DNA from: Rhea pennata
Taxonomy: Eukaryota; Chordata; Aves; Rheiformes; Rheidae
Assembly (NCBI RefSeq): GCF_028389875.1
Contig: NW_026907680.1
Location: forward strand, 1,116,001 to 1,180,000
DNA: 64,000 bases
Direction of reading: 5' to 3'
Part shown: piece by piece, positions 10,586 to 23,000 of the stretch
How positions within the stretch are numbered: the stretch's first letter is position 1
How the letters are laid out: the number at the start of each line of letters is the position of its first letter
The notes under the pieces: generated by a model
Seen by the model: only the letters and a program-made list of their open reading frames with translations
Database searches by the model: none
What the model was told of the DNA's origin: nothing
Position numbers and translations under genes: made by a program

Positions 10586-12177
10586 CTGCAAAGGTGAGAA
10601 AGAGAGGTGAGATGCTTCCAAGGAAAGGATCTTGCTGCTGGTAAGGGCAGCCCATGTTTCCATGCTTCAGAGAAGAAGCTGCCTCTCAGAATTGCAGAAA
10701 CAGCCGTTGATCCTTTGCTCTTGCTCACAGCAGCCCCTCCATTCCACACAAGAGCAGCTGCAGGGGAATATGGGCAAAGAGCTAAATGTTCTGGCAGGCT
10801 TTTGTCCAGGGAAGAGCCAAAAGGCTGATCCAGGACAGAACGGAGACATCAAGGGAGGCAAGCGCAGGGGAAGCCAGCTCAGAAGCTTCTCCAGAAGGGA
10901 AGGTTCTTCCCCAGCCTCTGCTCTGAGCCTTCCCGGGAGCCTTCCTGTCAGCACCCTTTTACCCTGAAGGGAAGCCCAGAAAGGCTGAACATCCCTTTCC
11001 TGCTTGAAAGAAGCATCTGAATTATCACAGAGCTGAGCAGAAGCTCTTCACTTTCTATCACAGAAAGGCCCAGCACTTCCAGTGCCACCAGCAGGAGGGC
11101 CCCAGAGGCTCTGCTGGTGTGTTCACGGAGAGCAAGGTGCAACAGCGTGTGCATTCCACAACTACATTCACCACTGCTGCCTTTGAAGGCAGGACTGGGC
11201 GATGTCGGGCAGGGCTCAGTGAACCCATGGGAAGGGCTCTTGCAAGCCAGCGCCCATAGCACAAGGAGTTTGCAGGAAGCAAGCTGGAAAAGAAGGGCCC
11301 CCAGCAGTGACACTTACTGCTCTGGCATTCTCGTCCACTTCATTCCCAGGCCACTCAGTAGGTGCTCCACCTTCTGATGATGGCTTCCTCCCGCCTGGCA
11401 CTGCCTTCTGGGCAGAGCACTCTGGGGTGCCTAGGAATGGACTGCAAATACACACCACGGGGAGGTGGCATGAGCACAGGGGCAGTAGGGTCCCCATTTC
11501 AGCCTGACAAGTTGGGCACCTGCTTCTACCGCAGAAGGCAGTTCTGTAGCAGAAGCACGTGGGTCCCCCTCACTGGGGTCACATCAACAGAAACGGGGAT
11601 CACCCCCTAACAAAACACCCAGGGCTGCAGATCATGCCTGAAGGAGAGCTCTGGACACAACCACAGTGAAAATTTCTCTCCATGCAGGAAGGCGAGCAGC
11701 AGGGTCATCTGGCAGGACAGGCTCCCAGGCACAGCATTACGCGCTGTGCTGCCGACTACATTAGCCACTGCCCCATGGCCCCAAGGACTCTGTGTTCCGG
11801 GATGGGCAATGGATTGCTGCTGGGCACCCAGTGACAAAGACAGAGAAAGGCATCAAGGCAGTCCAGAATAAAGCTCTTGCGTGGTGGGAGACAGCATAAA
11901 TCTTGGCTTAGGGCCTCCAACAGACCCTGTATGAAGGCAGAGCCACTGGGATGCAGCCGCTGGGAAGTCTTGCTCCCAAAGCACTTTCAGAGCAGCCTCC
12001 CCCAGCCCTGGCACTGCAGCCCTATCAAACCTGTGCTGAGAGGCTGCTGCCTTCGTCAGTCAGGGGAAAAGAAGCAAGGCAAAGTACTCACGTTGGAAAA
12101 ATACTTGGAAGAGCACAAGGGGCCTCAGTCTCACTCCTCTGGCTGGCTTCGAGGACTGAGTCCCTCATCTCCAGCAT
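10586..12177 (-). repeat. Array module 4 (minus strand), partly decayed exons
   Basis: Fourth module, 1,592 bases. The 86-bp exon lies at 12,092-12,177 (MLEMRDSVLEASQRSETEAP and on) and the TPEC-type exon at 11,318-11,441. The segment at about 11,730-11,540 reads MTLLLAFLHGEKFSLW, then a single in-frame TAG, then DVTPV and VLLLQNCLL. The part 10,985-11,850 has an inverted copy at 29,750-30,603, which carries the same TAG. Confidence 0.6.
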
Positions 12178-13330
12178 CTGCAAAGGTGAGAAACACCGGT
12201 GAGATGCTGCCAAGGAAAGAATCTTGCTGCTGGCAAAGGCAGCTAAAGTTTCCACTACTCAGAAAAGAAGAAGCTGCCTCTCAGAAACTCTGAAATACCC
12301 ATCATTGTTGCTCACAGCAGCCCCTCCATTCCACACAAGACCAGCTGTAGGAGAATATAGGCAAAAGTCTAAAAGCTCTGGCAGGATTATGTCCAGGGCA
12401 AGCACAAAGAGGCTAATCCAGCAGAGCATTGGGAAGTCAAGGCAGGCAAGTGCAGGGGAAGGCAGCTCACTAAACTCTAGGGCAATGTGCAGGGCAGTCC
12501 TGCTAGGGAGGATGAGAGAGGGCAGTGGGGGTTACGGCAGCTCTGTTTTCCCAGAAGGGAAGGTTCTTTCTCAGCCTCTGCTCTGACCCTTCCCTGTCAG
12601 TGCTCTTTTACCCTGAAGGGAAGCCCAGCAAGGCTGAACATCCCTTTCCTGTTTGAACCAAGCATCTGAATAATCACACCGCTGAACAGAATCTCTCCAT
12701 CTGCTATAGCAGAAAGGCCCAGCAGTTCCACGGCCACTAGAGCGAGGGCCCCAGAGGCTCTGCTGGGAGAGGTTAATGGAGAGTGAAGGAGTCATGAGAG
12801 ATGCACTGCAGAAGTAGAGCACAAGCAGCGCCTTTGACAGCTAACCCCGGGGACAGTCAGGCAGGGCCCAGAGGAACCCATGGGAAGGGCTCTTGTCCAG
12901 CCAGTGCCCACACCACGATGCTTTGGCAGAAAGCAAGCTGCCAAAAGAAGGACCTCCATCAGGAGCACCTACCTCTCTTGACTTCTGATAGCCAGTCTCG
13001 GGCCAGCCAGCTCCTGCTCTGGCTTCTGGCAGCTGCTTCCTCCAGCCCAGTAAATCCTCCTTTGCAGAGCTAGGCTGAATTGCTGGCAGCATGCTGCAAA
13101 TACACACCGTGGGGAAGTGTGACACAGAGACTCCCCACCACCCAACCACCCAGGGCTGCACAGCGTGCCCGAGGGAAAGCTCTGGGTGCCCACATCAAGA
13201 CTTTTTCTCCAGGCACCAAGGAGAGCAGCAGGGTCAGCTCCAAGGACAGGCTCCAGGACACACCATTACCCACTGTCCTGAGCACTCCAGTAGCCACTGC
13301 TGTGTGGCCCCCAAGGACAAGCTTTCTTGG
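12178..13330 (-). repeat. Array module 5 (minus strand), partial
   Basis: The most 5' and most diverged module, lacking its own 86-bp exon. It keeps a LTLLLSLVPGEKV-type segment (about 13,250-13,130) and a TPEC-type exon at 12,973-13,093 with good splice sites (TTTGCAG, GTAGGT), here reading MLPAIQPSSAKEDLLGW and on. The conserved stretch at about 12,800-12,640 follows. Divergence from modules 1-4 suggests it is the oldest. Confidence 0.5.
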
Positions 13331-14075
13331 AAGCTTCAGAAATGGAACCGGGAATAACTGCTCTGTCCCTTGCAGTCCTTCCGTCTTCAGGCACTCATGT
13401 CCCTCCTTCCCATCCTCTTCAAAGTGCCCAAACAACTCGCCCTTGCCTCTAAGGGCTGCCTGAGCCATGGCCACACCCTCTCGAGCCTGCTGCTCGCCAC
13501 CCCTGACTGCTGCCTGGAAATGACCCTCCTTCCTCCTTGCTGCTGGCAGTCAAAGGAAGGGCATTGCCCAAGGGGAAACACCACAGCTTTGGGGAGATAT
13601 TCACCCAAGGCATCCTCCCCTCCAGCAGCATTCCCTGCACACCCCTCTTGCACCTCGCACCAGTTGAGCTTTTCCACTTAGCTCCTCACAAGGCCTGACA
13701 AGGGCATGCAGACTCTTCCTCAGCCTCCAAAATTGCCCTGAGACACCCAGCCCTGCTCTCCACAGAGGAGCAGCATTCTCCTTACTTTCATCTATGGGCT
13801 AGGGGAAAAGGCCCTCCTCTTCCCGAAGGACCAATTACATTGAGTTGCCCAAAGATCTGGAAGCTGGAAGCAGAGGCAGCGGGGGCAGAAAGCCAAGAGC
13901 AGGCTCTGCCAGGCACTTGCTCTTGTCTGCCCAACCAGCGAGGGAGGCCTAGTCCTCGTGGCAGAGCTTAAAAGGCATTCAGAGCTCCTCAGGACCTTGT
14001 GTCCAAGGGAAACATCACCCTCCAAGACACACAAGGCTACAGGGTCACCCTCCGCCATTCCCCCAAGTGTCTCAC

Positions 14076-14181
14076 CTGCCTCGAGGCTCTTCCTCCACCA
14101 TGCCTTCCTCCACATTGGTAGCCACCACTTTGGATTCAGGCTGCCTCTCTCGCTGGAGGAGGCGCTGGCCAGATACATGCT
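14076..14181 (-). CDS. Probable exon of the CCDC81-like gene (linker)
   Basis: A 106-base stop-free segment with an acceptor (GATTGCAG) and donor (GTGAGA). In the frame continued from the exon at 14,465-14,562 it reads HVSGQRLLQRERQPES, then KVVATNVEEGMVEEEPRG. The charged, helical character fits the linker or coiled-coil parts of CCDC81-type proteins, but I cannot align it with confidence. It is not present in the array modules. Confidence 0.4.
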
Positions 14182-14464
14182 CTGCAATCAGAAGGGAAGA
14201 AAACACACAGTCAAGCCAAAGGCTGTGCTTTGGAAATGTGTAGGAGAAACACAGAAGGCAAGGGCAGAACGAATTGCTTTGAAGGTGGAAGGAAGTCTTG
14301 GCACAAGTGAGCAGATTGTCGACTCCCCATCAGGGCTGAGCTGCCTTGCCTCTAGTGCCTCATGCTAGGCGAGCCACGGTGCTGCAGCCTTGGCTCCAAT
14401 GCCCTGCCAAGGACCAACAAAGGAGAAGGTGCAAAGCCCAGCCAGGCATCAGCCACTCCATTAC

Positions 14465-14562
14465 CTTCCTTGCTGCTGGCAACATCTAGTCCCTTCTCTT
14501 CTTCCCACGTGGGCTTCACAGCTCCCACAGATGGTCTTGGAGGGGCACTCTCAAGCACATAC
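14465..14562 (-). CDS. Probable exon of the CCDC81-like gene (linker)
   Basis: A 98-base open segment between TTTACAG and GTAATG on the minus strand, reading YVLESAPPRPSVGAVKPTWE, then EEKGLDVASSKE. Its phase joins the next exon at 14,181 without a stop. Upstream, at about 14,720-14,570, another open stretch containing CCLYQLRNVPARPEFTEA may be a further exon. The CAGGTATG at their boundary could serve as acceptor or donor, so the exon structure here is uncertain. Confidence 0.35.
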
Positions 14563-15283
14563 CTGTAAACCAGAAAAAGATACCACTCGCAAGGAAGGGC
14601 CCTGCATTTCCTTTGCTGCTTCTGTGAATTCTGGGCGTGCAGGCACATTGCGAAGCTGATACAAACAGCAGCCTTTCCCAAAGGGGGAATATGCAGGACA
14701 GGTCATCTCCTGCAGGACTCCCTCAGGAAGTGCAGGGACCCAGCATCCTGCCTGCAGGGCCACCAGCTTCCTCCTCACACTGCTCCAGGCCTTCCCTCTA
14801 CCCCTGGGGAGAGAGCTCCTTCTCAGCTTTCCAAAGCAAACCCTCCAGGTCAACACTGCAGCCTGTCTGACAGCTCCTGAGCAGGCTCCTGTGCAGGCAC
14901 ATCAGACAAGGCCCCTTTCCTCCAGCTTTCCACCCTCTTAGGAAATTCTAATCTAGACCTCCACAGCCCTTGCAATCCCTCCCAAGCTCAGGGCAGAGCA
15001 TCTGCAAAGAACAGCCTCCATTCCTGGGCCCCTAGTGCAACAAAGGCCTTCACAAGGTGGGAGCCAGCACAGAGCTCAGCAGAACCCCCACACAGAGCCC
15101 AAGCAAAGCCAGGGCATGGCTGAAGCACACGGGGATCCAACTCCTCAGAAGACTTGCTCTGCAAGCACATCCTGAGCAGCCTTCACTAGCTCTGGCAACA
15201 CACCTCGACCAAACCTGTAGTGAGGAGCTGCTCTTTGGGTGAGCCAGGAACTCAGGTGGAAAGGAGCAAACCAAAGTACTCAC

Positions 15284-15369
15284 GTTGGAAAGACAATGAG
15301 AGAGCCAGAATGGATCAGGGAAGCCGCTGTTTGGGTGCTTGCGAGAACTGAATGCCTCATCTCTGGCAT
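15284..15369 (-). CDS. 86-bp linker exon of CCDC81-like gene
   Basis: Acceptor CTTTGCAG, donor GTGAGT, phase 0 to 2, reading MPEMRHSVLASTQTAASLIH, then SGSLIVFPT. It follows the HU2 exon in frame. In CCDC81 the corresponding region after the second HU-like domain has a similar Ser-rich DSVLSS-type linker. Five further copies of exactly 86 bases lie at 12,092, 10,500, 8,856, 7,223 and 27,977. Downstream, at about 15,230-15,160, the FVRAA-like segment of this copy ends at an in-frame TGA. Confidence 0.6.
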
Positions 15370-16014
15370 CTGCAAAGGGCAGAGACATGGGTGAGATGCT
15401 ACGAAGAAAAGGACCTTGCTGCCCACAAGGGCAGACCATGTTTCCACTAATCAGAGAAGAAGCTGCCACTCAGAAAGAGGGAAACACCCCTCGCTCTTGC
15501 TCACAGCCATCCCCACCTCCATTCTACAGACCAGCAGGTGCGGAATAATACAGGCAGATGGCCAGAAACACTGGCAGGCTTCTGTCAAGGGCAAGAGCCA
15601 AGAGGCTGATGCAGGAGAGCACTTGTTGCATAGTGGAGAAGTCAAGGGAGGCAAACAGAGGCCTTCTGCACCAGAAAGCCCAGGCTGAATGACACGGCTG
15701 CACTGGAGACCTGGGCAAAGGCCCTGGCTTGCAATGACTTTGTCTGTGACAAACCCCGAGAGTCTTCTGCAACTTGAGGAGCAGCTGTTGGACGCACTGC
15801 CCCACAATCCCAAACATGGCCAGAGGAGGCCTGGAGACAAATGGGATCCTAACACAAAGACCCCAAGGAAAGGCTGACTTTCTGGAAGACTTCTGGAGGA
15901 AGCCTAGCAGGAAAGAACTCCCAGGACCTGGCAGTGGGGGGAAAGCGGTTGCTTTGGACTTGGCCAGGCTTGCAAAGGGGTGAGAAGGAGAGCTGTGGAA
16001 AAAGGCAGACTTAC

Positions 16015-16271
16015 ATCCAGAAGAGCTTTGAGCAGCTGTGGGGAGGCATTCAGCCTGCGCAGAAAGCCTCTGTAAAACCACATTGTCACCTCTTTGCCTT
16101 CAATGAGAAGCACGCCAATGCCCTTGAAAAGAAGGGCCACGTTCTTCCCATTGGCCAGGCAGCAAGACAGAAGGTACACGGTCTCCTCCACGCAGGCCAC
16201 CACTGTTTTCCAAGGCACGGAGATGGCCACGGCTACGTGAGGATACTTGAGGGTCTCAGCTTTCCTGCGCC
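16015..16271 (-). CDS. CCDC81-like gene, second HU-like domain exon
   Basis: A 257-base exon with a TTGCCTAG acceptor and GTAAGT donor, stop-free. It reads through AVAISVPWKTVVACVEETVY, then a stretch containing ALLFKGIGVLLIEGKEVTMW and FYRGFLRRLNA. Arrangement and key positions (VEETV, then F-GIGVL-I, then K-FY-FL) match the second HU-like domain of vertebrate CCDC81, a coiled-coil and HU-domain protein linked to centrosomes and cilia. It joins the upstream and downstream exons in phase. Birds are known to carry additional CCDC81-like genes. The domain looks intact here. Confidence 0.75.
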
Positions 16272-17062
16272 CTAGGCAACAAGCAAAGAGCAGCCCAGTC
16301 ACGGACGGAGCCCTTCAGCAGGCTCCCACACAGTGCTGGGCGCCTGAAGGTCTTGCGGCAGCACGGAGCTGCAGAGCTCTCTGCTTTAACCCCCACAAAA
16401 GCCCCCACAGGAGGCTCCTGTCAGCCCTCCCTGACCCAGATTCAAAGCACTCTGCAGCCTCCTGGGCCAAGTTTACCGCAGGGCTTCCTTCCCTGCACAG
16501 ACACCAAGAGCAAGCCCTGGCCACCTCCTGGGAGCGGGAGGCAGGAGGGCAGGCCAAGCAGAGCAGCAAGGGGGCCAGCTGCCAGCAGAAGGCAGTGCAC
16601 AGAGGAATGGTGCCGGCACTCAGGCCATGCTTTGACGAGCCTTAGCTGTGCCATGTCACGCTGGCTCCAAAGGAGGAGGAAAACACATGGGCTGCACAAC
16701 AGCCTTCCACGCTGCCTCTTAATCCATTGGTGTTAGGAAGCAATAGGAAGGACTTGTCCTTTTGAGCAGACGGCTGCTGTGGCATCAACAGGGAACAACA
16801 GTGGCAACTACACGGCACTGGAAGCAGCAGCCACAAAAGCCCCACTATGGAGCCACGTGTTCGAGCCAGTGCAAGAGAGAGACACACCGAGAGACTCTCG
16901 TTGGATTCTGCATTATAATGTTGTGATAATCAAAACACCCTGAAGCTCTGCTCAGCACCCGGGGCAGCAAGTCTCAATTTCTAACAGCCCCTGGGAAACA
17001 GCAGAGAGCCACAGCCCCGCGATGTCCCCAGGGGAAGCCGAGGTTTCAGTCTGCCTTCTTAC

Positions 17063-17219
17063 CAGCAACAGAGGCCTCCTCGTGGCTGAGGCCGTGAAGA
17101 TCCACAAGGTTGCTTGAGAGGCGAAATGCGGGTCTCTGAACAGTCAGAGGACTTTTCTTGCCAGCAACGACTTGTTTTGTAGCAACACTGAAGTTGCCAA
17201 GGGGAATAATTCTCACATC
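17063..17219 (-). CDS. CCDC81-like gene, first HU-like domain, exon b
   Basis: A 157-base exon (CTGCAG acceptor, GTAAGA donor), stop-free, reading DVRIIPLGNFSVATKQVVAG, then KKSPLTVQRPAFRLSSNLVD and LHGLSHEEASVAG. The pattern G/D-VRI-P-LG-F followed by a QRP-F-L core and a LHGL segment is the CCDC81 HU-like domain 1 signature. It splices in phase to 17,754-17,815 upstream and to 16,015-16,271 downstream. Confidence 0.75.
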
Positions 17220-17753
17220 CTGCAGCCAGAGAAGTAGAGAGAAGCCTTAGAAGCATGGGAGACAAAGAGAGAGTTGTTCTCCAAGCATGGCCACGGTGCT
17301 AGGTGCCCTGCCCATGGCTGGCATGCAAAGGGGCAAGACAGAGCCTTCTGGAAAGCTTGGCGGAAGCCCTGGAGAACTCCCTGAGAAGGCCATTCCCCAT
17401 AGTTTCCTCCCCCTCCTCCTCAGCCTCCAAAGGCAACGTTGCCGCCCCTCCAGCACACGAAGAAAAGGCTTTCCCAGAACGGCTCTCTTTCTGGCCTTGC
17501 ACTCTGCCAGGATCTCCAGAGAGGGCCCAGAAAGCCTCCCACCCTTCCAGCAACCACAGCTGCACTGCACATTGGGCACCTCCCTTTTGGGAGAAGTCGG
17601 TCTGGGGCACAGCTGTCATTTGCAGCATGCTTCTGCAGGGAAGTTGCTTCTGCTTGGAGAGGAGGGGCAGGACTATTGCGGCCCATGGCCCCGAGGGGTC
17701 AGTGCTGCTGCCAGCATGGGTATGGGAGGGGAGGGAGAGGATGGCACACCCAC

Positions 17754-17815
17754 CTTGTTCAGCACCAGCTTCTCCTGGATGTAGTTGGAGACACCCTCCC
17801 AGATGGGCACGGCCA
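17754..17815 (-). CDS. CCDC81-like gene, first HU-like domain, exon a
   Basis: A 62-base exon with a TTTGCAG acceptor and GTGGGT donor, reading VAVPIWEGVSNYIQEKLVLN and K. This matches the opening helix of the CCDC81 HU-like domain (IW..VS.YI...L). A likely preceding exon ends at about 17,991 with donor GTAAGG and reads QREQRVPVIPLR in phase, but its start codon is not clear. The promoter would lie at or above 18.1 kb. Confidence 0.65.
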
Positions 17816-18139
17816 CTGCAAAGCAAGGCAAAGACACGTCATGCCCCCTGCACCACAAGGCACCATCAGCGGAGGACCCTTGGGGCACCCCCAGCCTGCC
17901 CAGGCTCCCCAAAGCCCCCGGGCATCTACAGCCCATCTTGGCGCTCAGCCTCTCGACAGCGATCCTGGGCAAGGAGGTCGCGAAGGCCTTACCCCGCAGG
18001 GGGATGACGGGCACCCGCTGCTCACGCTGCGTGGCGCGGCACTTGTGGGGCTGCCGTGACCCCCGCACTGGGGAGGTCCTGGGGCAGGGATAACCCCACC
18101 GGGGGACCGGCTGGGCTGGGTGCTGCGGCTGCACTCAGC

Positions 18140-20085
18140 CAGGCCATGGCCCCATGCTGGAAACCTGGCTGCGAGGGGAGGGGGGCAGTGGGGCACTGCA
18201 CCAGCCTCCACCCATGGCGACACAGCACAGGCTGCGGCTCCTGCTGCCCCCAGTGCAAGGAAGTGCTGAGAACGGACCGATGGCAGGGAAACCTCCAGCA
18301 AGGCCTTGGCAGGCAGCAAAGCCCTGGCTCAGTGCCGAAGGAGAAGTTTCTTCCTGCCAGGCGTGGGCAGCTGGTGCATCCTGCCTCTGGGAATGTCCCC
18401 CAGAGCCCCCAGATGATGCCACACACGGGTCTGTGTCTCTCCACATTGCCCAGGGAGAGCTCGCAGGCTCTTGCGCATGCCCTGGATCACCTCTGGCACC
18501 TCTGGTGTCACCCAGTGTTTCCACAGCAGCAGCTGACTCCCACCTTCCACCACCTTGGACTGGAAATGGGAGGGGGGACAAGGAGCTCGCACACTTCTGT
18601 GCACCTCTTTTGGGCACACGGCAGCTTAAGCAGGATGAATCCCACAACCGTCCTGGGGGTTGGTGGCGTGCATGGGATGGAGGTGTCTGCCCCACCACCT
18701 GGAGGGCTTCTCCCCAAAGAAATGAGGGGCCCAGGCTGACTCAGCTCACTCACTCCCCGAAGCCTGGGGAAATGACTTCCCTGCTGGGTGCAGGAGCAGC
18801 TCCTCTGCCAGGAGCCGCAGTGCTGAGGGCACTGCCTGCCCGTGCTGAGCTGAGCTGAGACAAAACGGAGGGAAGCTCCGGACGCTCAGGAGGGAGGCAG
18901 CAGCTGAGAGCTCCTTCTGGCAGAAATGGGCAGAGCCCTTCCAGTGGGAAGTCTCTGGCTGCAGGGCAGTGCTGCTGAGCTGCTCGCGGGGTCCTGGAGA
19001 CCTCGCGCAGGTGATGGTTGAGGCCATCTTTCCAGAGAGCTCTCTCGGTGGAGCAGCTGGTGCTTTAGGGCAGGGACTTGCTGCCACAGTGTCCGAGGGA
19101 CAGGGCGGCACGGCTTCCTTCTGCCGGGGAGGGTGTAGGGCTGTGCGAGCAGGGCGTGCGTGCAGCCAGGTGTGCCCAGGGCTGTGCCTGAGAGCAGTGT
19201 CCTGGGAGGTCAGGGTGCCCAGGGCCATGCCTCTGCCACCTGCCTTGGTCAGCACTCAGCCCGCCTGGGCAACTGCCTGCAGCGCTGCGTGGAGAAGCCA
19301 TGGTGGGAAGTAGCAGCCCACAGAAGGGCAGGATCTTGCTGTCCCAGATCAGAGGCTGTGTGGGGCAAGGCTGCTCAGAGCTGCTGCTCAGCCCCAGGAA
19401 CTTGCCCGGAGGAAAGTCAAGGCAGGGACCACTCCACAGGGAAGGAGGTTTCCTGAGTGTTGGCTTTCTGTTCCACGCTGTTGTTTTGGGGGAAGGGAAA
19501 AGGAGGTGCCAAGGCTGGAGAAGAGCTGGAGACTGGGGAGGCTGCTGAGGGGTCAGCAGGTCTGTGGGGAAGCTCAGAAAGTGCTTTTGCCCCTGCTCTG
19601 CCCACGCACAGCAGCAGCAGCAGCAGCAGCTCTGCTGGCCCCAGGAGCCTTTGTGGCAGCTGCTCCTTGGCACCTGCCAAGAGGTGGGTGCCCCAAGGCA
19701 GTGCCCTGCTGCCGGGAGGGCTCTCTGGGGCACAGCGAAGTGCCCCAGAAGTGGGCTGGGGTCTGTTGGCTAAGGCAGGCAATGGACGCAGGAGAGGGCA
19801 TTTGGTGCTGGCAGGAAAAGCAGCAGGCGGTGGAGCCATGGTGCGAGAAGGGGAGGAAGGCAGAACAGAAGTGCGGTGGGAGGGAGAATTAGGGAATTTA
19901 GCTCTCTTCTCCTCCATTGCAGATGTTTTCCTCCCAGAAAACCCCACATGGCCTCTGCCAGCCCGCAGAGCCTCTGCCCCACAGGCCCCAGGGCCAGGCC
20001 AGGCACTGCCTTCTCTGCAGACAGACCTCTGGCTGAGGAGAGAGTCCGATTCCAACGAGATGTTACTCCAGCCTAGGCCTCTCTT
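18140..20085. other. GC-rich stretch without a recognised gene
   Basis: Several open frames occur on both strands, none with a recognisable domain, and GC content explains them. A (CAG)n run lies at about 19,610-19,630. The part near 18.1 kb may contain the 5' end of the CCDC81-like gene. I see nothing else I can support. Confidence 0.5.
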
Positions 20086-20089
20086 GCAA

Positions 20090-23000
20090 AGGCTGGAGCA
20101 GCAGCAAGTACATGGAGGTTCTGCTTGCAAACTGCAGCTCACTAAGTGCTTGAGGTCAGTGTTCTGAGAGCTGCTGGTGCTTCAGCACAGTCTTTCTAGC
20201 ACAGGCTGGAACAACAGCAAGTAGGTGCAGAACAGCCAAAAATGCACTGATTGCCCCAACAGGGTCTTCTTCCAGCAGCCTGGGGCCTGGGAGCTTCCTC
20301 AGCCAGAGGCAGGAGACACAAAGCCTTTGCCTGCTTGGTCCTTCCAGAAGCACACCCCCACCTTGGCCTGAAAGCACACCGTCAACCTGTGGCAGGGCCA
20401 GATGCAGCTCCTTGCTTGGCTTCTCTCTTCCTCTTCAAAGCACTTCTGCTGGGCTTCTTCTCACCTCCGCAGGGCAAGGAGATGTGGCTTTCAGCGACCT
20501 CTCTCTTGCCTCTCCTTCCTGACCAAGAGCTGTTAGCTCACAGCCTGCCCCGGTGCATGCAAAGTTCAGATGTGGTCATTTACTCCCCAAGAGGCCTTAC
20601 TCCTCCTGCAGCAAATACCCTCTGGCACTTTATTGCCCAGCCATTCCCTGTGCTTTGGTCCTTCTGTAGCTCTTATTTGGGGAGCCTATAACATGGAGAG
20701 GAATGAGTGGTTCTGGTTTTGGTTTGTTTGAAAAGATTGATCCCTACCAGAAGCAAGCAAGGCAGAAAGACATCTTGGGCTGGCTTTTTCCTCCAGACCA
20801 CGTTTGTCACAGCAGAGAGTCAGCTGCCCGTATGGGAGCATGATTTGGATCGGAAAAGGGTACGGGAACTCCTCATCACAAAGGCCTTAAGCCATACTGG
20901 GGAGCCAAAGTCCTCAGGTAAAGCCCACAATTTTCTCAGCCTGGTCTTCAAGTACGGCCTCAGAACACAAGTGGGCCTCTTGGCATGCTGGGCTGCCACC
21001 TTCAGCAGGAGCTCTCCTGGACGGGCTGAGTTCTTGCTTTTCTCTTTACTCATACAATTTCAAGAAGAAAACAAGAACTCCCCAGCAGTGTCCCCGGCCA
21101 CACTGAGATGACTGTGGCTCCTAATGGCTCCATTCGCAGAAGGGCCCAGGAAGAGTCTGCATAGGTATTGTCAGAGAAGGAAAGCTCCTCAGATCCATTG
21201 GAGATGTGGGCCTTCCACTCGTGTATGCAGTGTGCTTCCCAGGCTCTGACAAAGGAAAGGGATGGGCGGAGGAGGAGGGCAAACTGGTTCCTCTGGAGTC
21301 CCTGCTTTGTGACAGGACCTATTTCAAAGCACGGAGATCATCAGAGAGGTCCTTTTTGCTCCAGGATCTTTTCCTCACCCAGCACTGTGATTTGTTTCTC
21401 TACAGCTTTCAACATTTGCTGGCGTGTCCACAAACCTATTGCCTAACACTAGCATTTTTGAATGTCATCCCGTGCTGACTGGGAGCAATGTCATTTATTG
21501 GCTTCTGAGACTATCTGATTGTGCTAGATGCAGGAAGACACTGAGGGTCTTCTTGGTTGGTTTACATAGTCCTGTAGAGGAGTTTCCCTGGAAAAAAAGG
21601 AAGTTTCGACAGGGCAAGTGGTACCCGTGTGTGTGTTTGTGTATGCATATACATCTCCATCGAGAAGGCTCAGCAGAAAGCGGCTAAAAGATTTGTCCTC
21701 CATAAAACTGCCTTTCTGAGCTGTGAAGGAAGATGGGATGCTTGGAGACAGAGAGACCTGCAGGGGTCCAGGTTGGCCAATGGTGTAAGTAGATATGGTC
21801 AGTGGGTTTTCTGAAAACGTGTGGGGCATATCACAGAATCACAGAATGGGTAAGGTTGGAAGGGACCTCAGGGGATCATCTTGTCCTACCTCCCTGCTCA
21901 AGCAGGGTCACCTCGATCATGTTAGACAGGGTTGCATCTGGGCAGGGTCTGAATCTCTCCAGAGGAGGAGACTCCACAATGTCTCTGGGAAACCTCTCCC
22001 AGTGCTCAGTCACTCTCACAGGAAAGAAATTCCTCCTCATATTGAGGCGGAGCTTCCGCTGGTTCAGTTTGTGCCCGTTGCCTCTTGTCCTGTTGCATGG
22101 CACTAGTGAAAAGAGTTCGGCCCCATCCCTTTGATGGGGATATCCAGTGGAATTTCCTTCACTCTCTTTCAAGAGCATGTTGAGTGATAATCAAACACAA
22201 AAAATCAAATGTCTTCCTCTGTGTGGGCCCCTTTCATTTTGAGTTCCTCTGAGGGCTTTACATCTCTCTACATTTTTGCACCGTCCACTCCCATGTACTA
22301 TTTATTTCCACAAACGCTTTGGGCTACGTGTGCTGAAAAACTAACACTGGGTTTTTTTTTTCCCCCTCTCCCAGGTGCAGGTGAAGTTGGAAGTACATGT
22401 GTTGGCTTCCATGCATCTACTGAAGGATCTGCAGCAAATGCCACTTTCCAGGGCAGTACAGAGGCATTGTGATATTCTGAGCAGAAAGGATGTGACCGGC
22501 ACAAAATACAATGCAATGCTGGTGAAAAATATTTGCTTTACACAGCACGGTAATGGTTTCCCACTAAGTGGTCTGGCTGTGAGAAATCCTTGCAGCAGTC
22601 TGAACCTAAACTCCAAGGGGTTTCAAAAACTGCCAGGCACACTGCACTTCCCTCTAACAAGCCTGCAGGGATATGGAGCATGTCTGGCACAGTAAAGTCC
22701 ATGTCCCTTCTCGTGCGAGTAACCAACTGGCTAACCTTTCTTCTGCAGCTTGATGGAGCTGCCTAAGTATTTTGTATGGAAGCACACGTGTGGTCTTGCT
22801 CAAGTCAGGTGCTGCCTTTTAGCCAAAGCAGTCCCTCTGCTCCCTTCCATTCTCTTCCGGCTACAGACATGTAGCATTTTTAGCGTTCTCTTAGCACTGA
22901 GCACATTGCTCCTGGATCTGTTCTGTGTCCCCTACTTCAGTCCTCCTGCACTGGAAAACCCTCCAGTGCAGCCCAGCATGGCCACTGGCAGGCACAAGGC

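Noticed and set aside
5991..13330. Idea that the array belongs to the maestro HEAT-like (MROH) family
   Set aside because: Some helical stretches look HEAT-like, but no MROH motif could be matched, while the upstream exons in the same orientation match CCDC81 HU-like domains.
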